Shown here in pieces: positions 8,252-17,781 of a stretch of DNA of 64,000 nt (within the stretch, counting starts at the first letter, position 1; the number at the start of each line of letters is the position of its first letter). A program made the position numbers and the translations under genes. The notes below the pieces were generated by a model, which ran no database searches, was not told the DNA's origin, and saw only the letters and a program-made list of their open reading frames with translations. The stretch comes from Betaproteobacteria bacterium (GTDB lineage: Bacteria > Pseudomonadota > Gammaproteobacteria > Burkholderiales > Usitatibacteraceae). The stretch spans positions 186,001-250,000 of the forward strand of contig JADJMI010000026.1 in the NCBI GenBank assembly GCA_016709665.1, in the 5' to 3' direction.

Positions 8252-9700
8252 TCAGTGCGCGTGGGCGGGGGCGTCGAAGCCCGAGCCGGCGGACACCGGC
8301 GGGATCGTGGCCTCGACGGCCTTGCCGGCCCCGATGGTCTTCACGACGTTCCAGAGCATCACGAACATGCCCGAGAGCACCAGCACGCCGCCGGTCAGTC
8401 GGATCACGTAGTACGGGTACGTCGCCTTCACGCTCTCGACGAACGTGTAGGTGAGGGTGCCGTCCTCGTTCACGGCACGCCACATGAGACCCTGCATCAC
8501 GCCGGCGATCCACATCGACGCGATGTAGAGCACGATGCCGATGGTGGTGGTCCAGAAGTGCAGCGTGATCGCCTTCACCGAGTACATCTCCGCGCGGCCG
8601 AAGAGGCGCGGGATGAGGTAGTAGAGGCTGCCGATGGAGATCATCGCGACCCAGCCGAGCGCGCCGGAGTGCACGTGGCCGACGGTCCAGTCGGTGTAGT
8701 GCGACAGGGCGTTCACGGTCTTGATCGACATCATCGGGCCCTCGAACGTCGACATGCCGTAGAACGAGAGCGAGACGATGAGGAACTTGAGGATCGGATC
8801 GGTGCGCAGTTTGTGCCAGGCACCCGAGAGCGTCATGATCCCGTTGATCATGCCGCCCCACGAGGGCGCGAGCAGGATGAGCGAGAAGACCATGCCCAGG
8901 GACTGCGCCCAGTCGGGCAGGGCGGTGTAGTGCAGGTGGTGCGGGCCCGCCCACATGTACGTGAAGATGAGGGCCCAGAAGTGCACGATCGACAGGCGGT
9001 AGGAGTACACCGGGCGCCCGGCCTGCTTGGGCACGAAGTAGTACATCATCCCGAGGAAGCCGGCGGTGAGGAAGAAGCCCACGGCGTTGTGGCCGTACCA
9101 CCACTGCACCATCGCATCCTGCACCCCTGCGTAGGCCGAGTACGACTTCAGGAATCCCGCGGGGCTCTCGATGCTGTTCACGATGTGCAGGAGCGCCACC
9201 GTGAGGATGAATGCGCCGAAGAACCAGTTGGCCACGTAGATGTGCTTCACCTTGCGCGTGGCGAGGGTCCCGAAGAACACGATGGCGTAGGCGACCCACA
9301 CCACGGCGATCAGGATGTCGACCGGCCATTCCAGCTCGGCGTATTCCTTGCCCGTCGTGTAGCCCAGGGGCAGCGTCACGGCGGCGAGCACGATGATGAG
9401 CTGCCAGCCCCAGAAGGTGAATGCCGCCAGCGGCCCGCCGAAAAGGCGCGTGTGACAGGTGCGCTGGACGGCGTAGTAGGAAGTCGCGAAGAGCGCGCTG
9501 CCGCCGAACGCGAAGATCACCGCGTTGGTGTGCAGCGGGCGCAGGCGCCCGTAGGTCAGGAACGGGATGTCGAAGTTGAGCGCCGGCCAAGCAAGCTGCG
9601 CGGCGATGATGACCCCGACGAGCATTCCGACGATGCCCCAGATCACGGTCATCACGGCGAACTGCCGTACCACCTTGTAATTGTATTGCGTGTCGTTCAT
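8252..9700 (-). CDS. ccoN: cbb3 cytochrome oxidase catalytic subunit I, CcoN
   Basis: 482-residue haem-copper oxidase subunit, the catalytic core of the high-affinity cbb3 terminal oxidase in the inner membrane. Conserved His ligands appear in RPLHTNAVIFAFGGSALF, WWYGHNAVGFFLTAGFLGMM, MWAGPHHLHYTALPDW and in HYTDWTVGHVHSGALGWVAM, the last with the cbb3 K-channel and active-site context. About twelve membrane helices can be read. GGGAG-like SD sequence about eight bases before ATG 9700 supports the start. It is the first gene after the FNR-type promoter and is followed closely by ccoO, Q, P, G and H. Confidence 0.97.
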   Translation of the reverse strand: MNDTQYNYKVVRQFAVMTVIWGIVGMLVGVIIAAQLAWPALNFDIPFLTYGRLRPLHTNAVIFAFGGSALFATSYYAVQRTCHTRLFGGPLAAFTFWGWQLIIVLAAVTLPLGYTTGKEYAELEWPVDILIAVVWVAYAIVFFGTLATRKVKHIYVANWFFGAFILTVALLHIVNSIESPAGFLKSYSAYAGVQDAMVQWWYGHNAVGFFLTAGFLGMMYYFVPKQAGRPVYSYRLSIVHFWALIFTYMWAGPHHLHYTALPDWAQSLGMVFSLILLAPSWGGMINGIMTLSGAWHKLRTDPILKFLIVSLSFYGMSTFEGPMMSIKTVNALSHYTDWTVGHVHSGALGWVAMISIGSLYYLIPRLFGRAEMYSVKAITLHFWTTTIGIVLYIASMWIAGVMQGLMWRAVNEDGTLTYTFVESVKATYPYYVIRLTGGVLVLSGMFVMLWNVVKTIGAGKAVEATIPPVSAGSGFDAPAHAH

Positions 9701-9762
9701 CGAAGGCTCCCTGGAAACTGGCGCACGCCTTTGGACGGACCCGGTCCGGCGTACCTGACCGG

Positions 9763-9803
9763 ACTATATCGGGGGGGGTATCGCCGGGCTTGATTCAGGT
9801 CAA
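9763..9803 (-). promoter_or_regulatory. FNR-type promoter of ccoNOQPGH with a homopolymer spacer
   Basis: An FNR box (TTGAT-TCAG-GTCAA, 9790-9803; nine of ten consensus bases) is followed on the minus strand by a -10 element TATAGT (9768-9763). The likely start near 9756 puts the box centre at about -41, the standard class II FNR position. The spacer between box and -10 contains a run of eight C on the transcribed strand (8 G at 9771-9778). This is the expected arrangement for low-oxygen induction of a cbb3 oxidase. Motifs are seen; regulation is inferred. Confidence 0.8.
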
Positions 9804-9866
9804 AACCGGGAAAATCCCCGCGCGTGGGAATTCCCGGGCGGGCGAACGGCCGGCCGGGAGCAGCCG

Positions 9867-10022
9867 CTAGGGGGGGGGCGGGGCATCCTCGTCGCGGACG
9901 ACGGACCGGCTTTCGCGGTCGAGTTCGTCGAACTGGCCGGCCGAAATGGCCCACCAGAAGATCGCGCCGATCGCGAACACGATCACGAGGCTCACGGGAA
10001 TCAGCAGGTAAAGGATGTCCAT
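9867..10022 (-). CDS. ccoS: cbb3 oxidase maturation protein CcoS
   Basis: 51-residue single-helix protein, the normal CcoS length: helix LIPVSLVIVFAIGAIFWWAI, then the family motif SAGQFDELDRE. CcoS is needed for cofactor insertion into cbb3 oxidase. It starts four bases after the ccoI stop, the usual ccoIS pairing. The protein ends in four Pro codons formed by a run of nine G on the plus strand (9870-9878), so this end could vary by slippage. Confidence 0.9.
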   Translation of the reverse strand: MDILYLLIPVSLVIVFAIGAIFWWAISAGQFDELDRESRSVVRDEDAPPPP

Positions 10023-10026
10023 GGCT

Positions 10027-12264
<2,238 letters not shown>

Positions 12265-12369
12265 ACGGCAGCCCGTGGGGCCCCCGGAAGACGGGTGGGG
12301 CGCCCGGGCGCAAGCCGGCACCGCCGGGAGGATGGGCACGCCGAGTCCAGCCCACGGCCCCGGAGGCCG

Positions 12370-12383
12370 TTGAGCCCAGTCAA
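12370..12383 (-). promoter_or_regulatory. FNR-like box before ccoIS, overlapping the folA 3' end
   Basis: TTGAC-TGGG-CTCAA on the minus strand (TTGAG-CCCA-GTCAA on the plus strand), eight of ten consensus bases. It overlaps the last codon of folA and lies about 105 bases before the chosen ccoI start. A class II site here would place a transcript start near 12335, which favours a ccoI start codon downstream of GTG 12339. No convincing -10 is seen. Weaker than the ccoN box. Confidence 0.5.
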
Positions 12384-12877
12384 CGCGGGGGGCGGGATCG
12401 CTCCAGCAGGAGGAAGCGCAGGCGATGGGCGTTGCGTTCGTCCGGGGCGTGTTCTCCCAGCAGCGTATGCGTCCACTCGGCCGGATCGATGTCGGGAAAG
12501 TGCGTGTCGCCTTCGAAGTTCTCGCCGATTTCCGTGACGTAGATCCGGTCGGCGGCAGGCATGGCCTCCGCGTAGAGCTGCCCGCCGCCGATGACGAAGA
12601 CTTCGTCCGCATCGGCTGCGGCATGCCAGGCCGCGTCCAGGGAGCCCACGATCTCTGCGCCCGCGGCCGGAAAGCCTGCGTTCCGGGTCACGACGATGTT
12701 GCGCCGGCCGGGCAGGGGGCGGCCGATGGATTCCCAGGTGCGCCGGCCCATGATGACGGGCCTTCCCAGCGTGGTTCGCTTGAAGTGGGCGAGATCGGCC
12801 GGCAGGCGCCAGGGCATCCCGTTGTCCTTGCCGATGACGCCATTGGCCGCCCGGGCGACGATGAGGGATCGGATCAT
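12380..12877 (-). CDS. folA: Dihydrofolate reductase
   Basis: 165-residue dihydrofolate reductase, which makes tetrahydrofolate with NADPH and recycles the dihydrofolate produced by thymidylate synthase next door. N-terminus MIRSLIVARAANGVIGKDNGMPWRLPADLAHFK has the Met20-loop region and the substrate-binding acidic residue in LPADLAHFK. GRRTWESIGRPLPGRRNIVVTR (read in two parts) and VIGGGQLYAEAMP are the NADPH-binding segments. It starts four bases after the thyA stop, the common thyA-folA pairing. Confidence 0.96.
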   Translation of the reverse strand: MIRSLIVARAANGVIGKDNGMPWRLPADLAHFKRTTLGRPVIMGRRTWESIGRPLPGRRNIVVTRNAGFPAAGAEIVGSLDAAWHAAADADEVFVIGGGQLYAEAMPAADRIYVTEIGENFEGDTHFPDIDPAEWTHTLLGEHAPDERNAHRLRFLLLERSRPPR

Positions 12878-12881
12878 GGAT

Positions 12882-13676
12882 TCAGACGGCGATCGGGGCC
12901 CGGATTCCGGGGTGCGGATCGTAGCCCTCGAGCGTGAAATGTTCGTATCGGAAGGCGAAGAGATCGGTCACGGAAGGATCCAGGCGCATCACCGGCAGCG
13001 AACGGGGTTCGCGGGAAAGCTGTTCGCGAGCCTGGTCCCGATGGTTCAGGTACAGGTGGGCATCACCGAGCGTGTGGATGAACTCGCCCGGCTGGAGGCC
13101 CGCCACCTGGGCCACCATTCTCGTCAGGAGGGCGTACGAGGCGATGTTGAACGGCACGCCGAGGAAGATGTCGGCGCTCCGCTGGTAGAGCTGGCACGAC
13201 AGGCGACCGTCGCAGACGTAGAACTGGAAAAAGGCATGGCAGGGCGCGAGGGCCATTTTCGGGATGTCGGCCACGTTCCAGGCCGAGACGATGAGCCGCC
13301 GGGAATCGGGGTTCGAGCGGATCTGCTGCAGCACCTCGGCAACCTGGTCGAGGCGCCGCCCGTCCGGTGCCGGCCACGAGCGCCACTGCGCGCCGTAGAC
13401 CGGACCCAGCTCACCGTGCGCGTCGGCCCACTCGTCCCAGATGGTGACGCCGTGGCGCCGAAGGTAGTCCACGTTCGTCGACCCCTGCAGGAACCACAGG
13501 AGCTCGTGGATGACGCTCTTCAGGTGGACCTTCTTGGTCGTGACGAGCGGGAAGCGCTCCGCGAGGTCGAAGCGCATCTGGTAACCGAAGACGGAGAGCG
13601 TCCCCGTCCCGGTGCGATCGGTCTTGCGCGCGCCGTGCTCGAGCACGTGGCGCATGAGGTCCAGGTAGGCTTTCAT
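12882..13676 (-). CDS. thyA: Thymidylate synthase
   Basis: 264 residues, identical in length to E. coli ThyA. It methylates dUMP to dTMP using methylene-tetrahydrofolate. The active-site Cys lies in MALAPCHAFFQFYV; the N-terminal RTGTGTLSVFGYQMRFDL, the nucleotide-binding QRSADIFLGVPFNIASYALL and C-terminal FTLEGYDPHPGIRAPIAV are all present, ending in the family's usual C-terminal Val. Transcribed ahead of folA. Confidence 0.97.
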   Translation of the reverse strand: MKAYLDLMRHVLEHGARKTDRTGTGTLSVFGYQMRFDLAERFPLVTTKKVHLKSVIHELLWFLQGSTNVDYLRRHGVTIWDEWADAHGELGPVYGAQWRSWPAPDGRRLDQVAEVLQQIRSNPDSRRLIVSAWNVADIPKMALAPCHAFFQFYVCDGRLSCQLYQRSADIFLGVPFNIASYALLTRMVAQVAGLQPGEFIHTLGDAHLYLNHRDQAREQLSREPRSLPVMRLDPSVTDLFAFRYEHFTLEGYDPHPGIRAPIAV

Positions 13677-13728
13677 GCGGACCCTCAGGATAGCGCAGGC
13701 CGACCGCGGCTGCGGTGCCGCCCGCGCA

Positions 13729-14946
13729 TCAACCGCGCTGTGCGATGAGCGTCCAGAGCTTCGCGAGATCGGCCGCGCCGTCCGTGCCGTGGACGGTCTT
13801 GAGCGTCTGCACGGCCCGGGACTTGGCCCCGCTCTGGAGTTGCGCGATGCCCAGCAGGAGCTTCGCATCCTCCGGGCGCTTGAGGCCGCCCTTCTTGATT
13901 CCTTCCTCCATGATGGCGAGGCCCTTCTGCGCCGCGCCTTCGGACACGTAGTTGTAGCCGATGCTCACCAGCGCGTTGCCGGCCTTGTCGGCGGCGGCTT
14001 CCTTTTCGGCCTGGGCGCGAGCGGCCAGGGATTCCGACGCCGTCTTGTCGGCGAGGTCCTTGAGCCGCTTGTGCCGCTCCGCATCCTTGCCCGTGCCGAG
14101 CGCTCCGGCAGCGTAGCCCTTGTCCACGATCTTCTTCGCCTCGGCCGGAAAACCCGCCTGGAGCGCGAGCTGCGTCATTTCGAGATAATCGTTGGCGGTG
14201 TTGATGTTGCCGGTGGCGAGCTTCAGGCGGTAGATGTCGAGGGAGAAGCGGTCGGAGAAGCCGTTCTTCTTCTGCACGCGATTGAGCAGGTCCGTCCAGT
14301 ATTCCTTCTTGGGGTAGTGGAGGACCAGGCGCTCGATCGCGGACACGTAGCCCTGGTTGTCTTTCTGCTTCAGGTAGCAGTTGGCGAGGATCTGGAGTTC
14401 CTCCTCCGTCGCCTTGCGCCCGTTCCCGTCGCCTTCGCCGACCGTCTTCGCGACGGCCGCGCAGTCGTTGCCGAGGAAGTAGGACTGCACGAGGAGAGTG
14501 CGCATCGAAGGATCCGTGCCGCCTTCCTTCTGGTAGCGGGCGGCCCATGTCGCGGCCTTCGGGTAGTCCTTGGCGCGGTAGTAGAGCCCGGCGATCGCCT
14601 GCATCATCCTCAGGCTTTCGGCAGCCGGCGACTTGCCCGAGCCGATCACCGCCTCGAAAGCCCTGGCGGCGGTGTCGTTGTCCCCCGCGGACGCCGCGAT
14701 GCTGCCCTTGGTGCGCTGGATCGTGTAGTTCTCGTAGGCCGTGCGCCCGGACACCGCCTCGGCCTCGGCCACCTTGCCGAGCGCCTCCTTGTGCCGGCCC
14801 GATTTCGAGAGCGCCTGCGCGGCCTGGAGGGCCTTGCCCACGTCGGGACGCACGGTTTCCTGCGCGAGGGCCATCGGTGCTGCCGCGAGCACGACGGCGG
14901 CGAATGCGCCGGCCAGGGTGCGGCGGACGAAGGCTGTTCTCATCAT
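13729..14946 (-). CDS. Secreted helical-repeat (TPR-like) protein of the tonB-exbBD operon
   Basis: About 405 residues starting at MMRTAFVRRTL. A signal peptide runs to about residue 30 (LAGAFAAVVLAAAPMALAQ). The rest is Ala- and Lys-rich helical repeats of TPR character (for example KALQAAQALSKSGRHKEAL and AKDYPKAATWAARYQKEGG). A GGAGA sequence precedes the two adjacent ATG codons; either could be used. It follows the second exbD gene in the same direction with about 70 bases between them. TPR proteins of this kind often end tonB-exbB-exbD-exbD operons in gammaproteobacteria and betaproteobacteria and may link the energising complex to the envelope. The precise role is unknown. Confidence 0.75.
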   Translation of the reverse strand: MMRTAFVRRTLAGAFAAVVLAAAPMALAQETVRPDVGKALQAAQALSKSGRHKEALGKVAEAEAVSGRTAYENYTIQRTKGSIAASAGDNDTAARAFEAVIGSGKSPAAESLRMMQAIAGLYYRAKDYPKAATWAARYQKEGGTDPSMRTLLVQSYFLGNDCAAVAKTVGEGDGNGRKATEEELQILANCYLKQKDNQGYVSAIERLVLHYPKKEYWTDLLNRVQKKNGFSDRFSLDIYRLKLATGNINTANDYLEMTQLALQAGFPAEAKKIVDKGYAAGALGTGKDAERHKRLKDLADKTASESLAARAQAEKEAAADKAGNALVSIGYNYVSEGAAQKGLAIMEEGIKKGGLKRPEDAKLLLGIAQLQSGAKSRAVQTLKTVHGTDGAADLAKLWTLIAQRG

Positions 14947-15018
14947 CGGGCGATTCTCCGGTTTCCGAAAATGCACCGGGGCCGCGCCTGCAAGGCGCGG
15001 CCCCGGAATCGTTTCGCG

Positions 15019-15450
15019 TCAGTCGATGAACTGCTCGGCGCCCACCAGGCCGATCTTGGTGATGCCGTTGCTCTGCGCCGAAGCCATCACGCCAGCCACG
15101 TGCTTGTAGGTCACGAGCTTGTTGGGGCGAAGGTGGAATTCCGGCTGGTTCGGCATCTGCGCCGCGGCGATGAACTTCTCGTCGAGCGTCGGCCGGTCGG
15201 CGACCGTCTCGCCGTTCCAGATGATCGTGCCGTCGAAATCGACTTCGATCACGATCACCACGGGAGGCTCGGTCGGCGGCGGGGGATTGCCCACCGGCAT
15301 GTTGAGCTTCACCGCGTGCGTCTGGATCGGGATGGTGATGATCAGCATGATGAGCAGCACCAGCATCACGTCGATGAGCGGCGTGGTGTTGATGTCGACC
15401 ATCACTTCGGGGTCACTGCTGCCGCCGCCGGAGCCTACGTTCATGCCCAT
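15019..15450 (-). CDS. ExbD-type biopolymer transport protein (second copy)
   Basis: 143 residues. One N-terminal membrane helix with the conserved channel Asp in NTTPLIDVMLVLLIMLIITIPI, then a periplasmic domain. ExbD forms the proton channel with ExbB that energises TonB. Same length as the neighbouring ExbD but clearly diverged in the periplasmic half. The leading MGMNVGSGGGSSDPEVMVDI is cytoplasmic. Having two exbD genes in a row is common where multiple receptors are present. Confidence 0.9.
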   Translation of the reverse strand: MGMNVGSGGGSSDPEVMVDINTTPLIDVMLVLLIMLIITIPIQTHAVKLNMPVGNPPPPTEPPVVIVIEVDFDGTIIWNGETVADRPTLDEKFIAAAQMPNQPEFHLRPNKLVTYKHVAGVMASAQSNGITKIGLVGAEQFID

Positions 15451-15472
15451 GGGGATTCCTTGTCGCCTCGGC

Positions 15473-15904
15473 CTAGAGCGCCCGGGCGGGCGGTTCGGTG
15501 ATGAAGCCGATCTTGAGGATCGATGCGCGCTGGCAGGTCGCGACGACGCGACCCACGAACTCGTAGCGCGACCCCTCGTCGGCGCGGACGTGCACTTCGG
15601 GCTGCGGGTTCATGACCGCGATCACCTTCAGCTTCTCGAAGAGCGCCTTCTGGTTGGGCACGTACTCGGTGCCCCAGAAGACGTCGCCGTCCTTGTTGAT
15701 CGAGATGTTGATGTTCTCGGGCTTGGTCTGCGTGGGAAGGTTGCGTTCCTTCGGCAGTTCGAGCGGCACCTGCTGGATCACGACCGGGATGGTGATCAGG
15801 AAGATGATGAGCAGCACCAGCATCACGTCGACGAGCGGCGTGGTGTTGATGGCCGACATCACCTCCTCGTCCTGGTCGGATTCCTGGCCAACGGTCATGC
15901 CCAT
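15473..15904 (-). CDS. exbD: ExbD-type biopolymer transport protein (first copy)
   Basis: 143 residues with the channel-lining Asp in NTTPLVDVMLVLLIIFLITIPV and a periplasmic C-terminal domain (VHVRADEGSRYEFVGRVV). It starts four bases after exbB, so the two are coupled. The paralogue next to it has a more Pro-rich periplasmic linker. Which one pairs with ExbB, or whether both do, cannot be told from sequence. Confidence 0.92.
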   Translation of the reverse strand: MGMTVGQESDQDEEVMSAINTTPLVDVMLVLLIIFLITIPVVIQQVPLELPKERNLPTQTKPENINISINKDGDVFWGTEYVPNQKALFEKLKVIAVMNPQPEVHVRADEGSRYEFVGRVVATCQRASILKIGFITEPPARAL

Positions 15905-15908
15905 GGCA

Positions 15909-16781
15909 TCAACCCTTGGCGCCGGCCTTCTTGCCCGCCCCGCTCACGAGGACCAGGTGCAGGTCCGCGCCGAAGCTGCGCAGGTGCTCCATCGCGACCT
16001 TGTTGCGGCGGACGAGCCAGTTGTAGCCGAGCACGGCCGGCACGGCGACCGCCAGGCCGAAGGCCGTCATGATCAGCGCCTCGCCCACGGGACCGGCCAC
16101 CTTGTCGATGGAGGCCTGGCCCGCGATGCCGATGGCCGTGAGGGCGTGGTAGATGCCCCACACCGTGCCGAAGAGGCCGACGAACGGGGCGGTCGAACCC
16201 ACGGTCGCGAGGAACGCGAGCCCGTCCTGCAGGCGGCTGCCGACGTTCTCGACCGCGCGCTGGATGGACATCGTGACCCACTCGTTGAAATCGATCTGCT
16301 CGAGAAGCTTCCCTTCGTGGTGCTTGGTCGCCTCGACCCCGGATTCCGCGATGAACCGGAAGGGGCTGTTTTCCTTGAGCGTGCCGATGCCGTCCGCGAC
16401 CGAGCCGGCCGACCAGAAATTGGCCTTGGCGCTCTTCGCTTCGTTGTAGAGCTTGTGCTGCTCGTACACCTTCACGAACATGATGTACCAGGAGCCCATC
16501 GACATGATGACGAGGATGACGAGCGTTCCCTTCGACACGAAGTCACCCTGCTTCCAGAGCGCCTCGAGGCCGTACGGATTCTCGATCGTTTCCTTTTCCT
16601 TGGCCGCGGCGGGGGGAGGCTTCGGGGCGTCCGCAGGCTTGGCCTCGGCAGGCTTGGCGCTGTCGGCAGCGGGCGCCGGGGCCTGGGCGTGCGCGCTCGT
16701 GGCGAACACGAGCGGTGCCGCCGGCGCGCAGGCGATGAAGATGGCCGCGAGCAGCGCGGGCAGACGGTTGATCAGGTGCAT
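15909..16781 (-). CDS. exbB: ExbB/MotA/TolQ-family proton channel protein with N-terminal extension
   Basis: 290 residues starting at MHLINRLPALLAAIFIACAP. The extra N-terminus is a signal-peptide-like segment followed by an Ala/Pro/Lys-rich stretch, then the standard three-helix ExbB domain. GTLVILVIMSMGSWYIMFV is helix 1; the pair ATVGSTAPFVGLFGTVWGIYHAL and ALIMTAFGLAVAVPAVLGYNWLVRR are the conserved helices 2 and 3 of the MotA/TolQ/ExbB family. The extension is common in tonB-exbB pairs of betaproteobacteria. It sits 56 bases downstream of tonB. Confidence 0.92.
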   Translation of the reverse strand: MHLINRLPALLAAIFIACAPAAPLVFATSAHAQAPAPAADSAKPAEAKPADAPKPPPAAAKEKETIENPYGLEALWKQGDFVSKGTLVILVIMSMGSWYIMFVKVYEQHKLYNEAKSAKANFWSAGSVADGIGTLKENSPFRFIAESGVEATKHHEGKLLEQIDFNEWVTMSIQRAVENVGSRLQDGLAFLATVGSTAPFVGLFGTVWGIYHALTAIGIAGQASIDKVAGPVGEALIMTAFGLAVAVPAVLGYNWLVRRNKVAMEHLRSFGADLHLVLVSGAGKKAGAKG

Positions 16782-16837
16782 GTCGATTCCTCCAGTTTCC
16801 GGGTGATGTGCTGCACGAAAGGGGGCGCGCGGACGGA

Positions 16838-17479
16838 TCAGTCCGTGAGCTTGAAGTCGATCTCGACCTCGCCGATGAAGCCGACGGGCTCGGGCGCGAA
16901 ACGCCACTGCGAAAGGGCGCGGGTGACCTCGCGGTCGAAGACACGCGGCGGCGAGGCGGAAATCACGCGCACCTCGGAGACCGTGCCATCGGGGCGGACC
17001 ATCAGGTGGACGACGACGCGCCCGGTCTGCACGCCATCCTTGATGGCCTTGCGCGGGAACACGGGGCGCACCGCATCGCCCACTGGGCGGACGTTCTTGC
17101 GAACGATGGGGCCGGTCGGGGCCGGCGGTGCGGGCGGGGCGACGCGGGGCGCCGGACCGGGTGGCGGGCGCTCGGTGGTGACCGTCGTGATCGTCTGGGC
17201 CTGCTGCTGAACCGGCACCTGGATGTTGATCTCGGGCGGGGGGATGAAGGGCGGCGGCGGCGCGGCCAGCTTGGGCGGCGGCGGCGGCGGCGTGTCCGGG
17301 ATGACCTTCTTGACCTCCTCGATGATCTTCGTCTCGATGGGGGCCTTGATCACCTCGACGACCTTGCGGGCGAGGCCGGTCACGAGCGCATAACCCACGA
17401 GGACGTGGAGCAGGCCGACCATCATGATGCTCGGCAGGTGCTTCGAGGGGCTGCTCTGCGTCTCTCTGTAACTCTTCAT
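16838..17479 (-). CDS. tonB: TonB energy-transducing protein
   Basis: 213 residues from ATG 17479 (MKSYRETQSSPSKHLPSIM). One N-terminal membrane helix (IMMVGLLHVLVGYALVTGL), a Pro-rich periplasm-spanning region (PPPPPPKLAAPPPPFIPPP and further runs), and the C-terminal TonB domain (PVFPRKAIKDGVQTGRVVVHL ... ALSQWRFAPEPVGFIGEV), with the usual P-x-Y/F-P-like start and SQW/WRF motif. It links the ExbB/ExbD proton channel to outer-membrane receptors, three of which are encoded just upstream. First gene of the operon. Confidence 0.95.
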   Translation of the reverse strand: MKSYRETQSSPSKHLPSIMMVGLLHVLVGYALVTGLARKVVEVIKAPIETKIIEEVKKVIPDTPPPPPPKLAAPPPPFIPPPEINIQVPVQQQAQTITTVTTERPPPGPAPRVAPPAPPAPTGPIVRKNVRPVGDAVRPVFPRKAIKDGVQTGRVVVHLMVRPDGTVSEVRVISASPPRVFDREVTRALSQWRFAPEPVGFIGEVEIDFKLTD

Positions 17480-17654
17480 CTGACCAACCTCCAGGCCTTT
17501 GGCAGTAACGGCGCGGCTTGTGGCCTTGCCGTGAGGCAACGGTCGCTCACCGACGGCTCGCGCCGCATCTGAATCCGCGGGTAACGGAACCACTCCCGAT
17601 CAAGCGGCGCCCGGGTAAGGGCACCCCAAGGAAGGTCCATTTCGGCAGCCCGAG

Positions 17655-17683
17655 ATTCTATTGGATTCGGGGTCCGATTTCCA
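17655..17683 (-). promoter_or_regulatory. Likely sigma-70 promoter of the tonB-exbBD operon
   Basis: On the minus strand a -35 TGGAAA (17683-17678) and -10 TAGAAT (17660-17655) are separated by 17 bases and lie about 175 bases before the tonB start. This is the most AT-rich patch of the gap and lies just downstream of the receptor terminator, giving tonB its own promoter. No Fur box was recognised by eye. Confidence 0.5.
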
Positions 17684-17730
17684 GCTTTGTATGAATTCCG
17701 TAAGGAATATCTGGTAACACCCGATCCCCG

Positions 17731-17760
17731 AAAAAACAGGGGGCTCCGAAGAGCCCCCTG
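17731..17760 (-). terminator. Rho-independent terminator after the first TonB-dependent receptor
   Basis: A perfect 10-base-pair stem (CAGGGGGCTC with GAGCCCCCTG) closes a TTCG tetraloop on the minus strand and is followed by six T (17736-17731). It lies 22 bases past the receptor stop codon. Confidence 0.92.
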
Positions 17761-17781
17761 GGGAATTGCCCGGCGTCCGGG

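Larger units (their letters stand above)
17480..17781. other. Intergenic region between tonB and the first receptor gene
   Basis: About 300 bases without a gene. It holds the receptor terminator at its right end, the likely tonB promoter in the middle and the tonB leader. I see no small open frame with a ribosome site. Confidence 0.6.
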
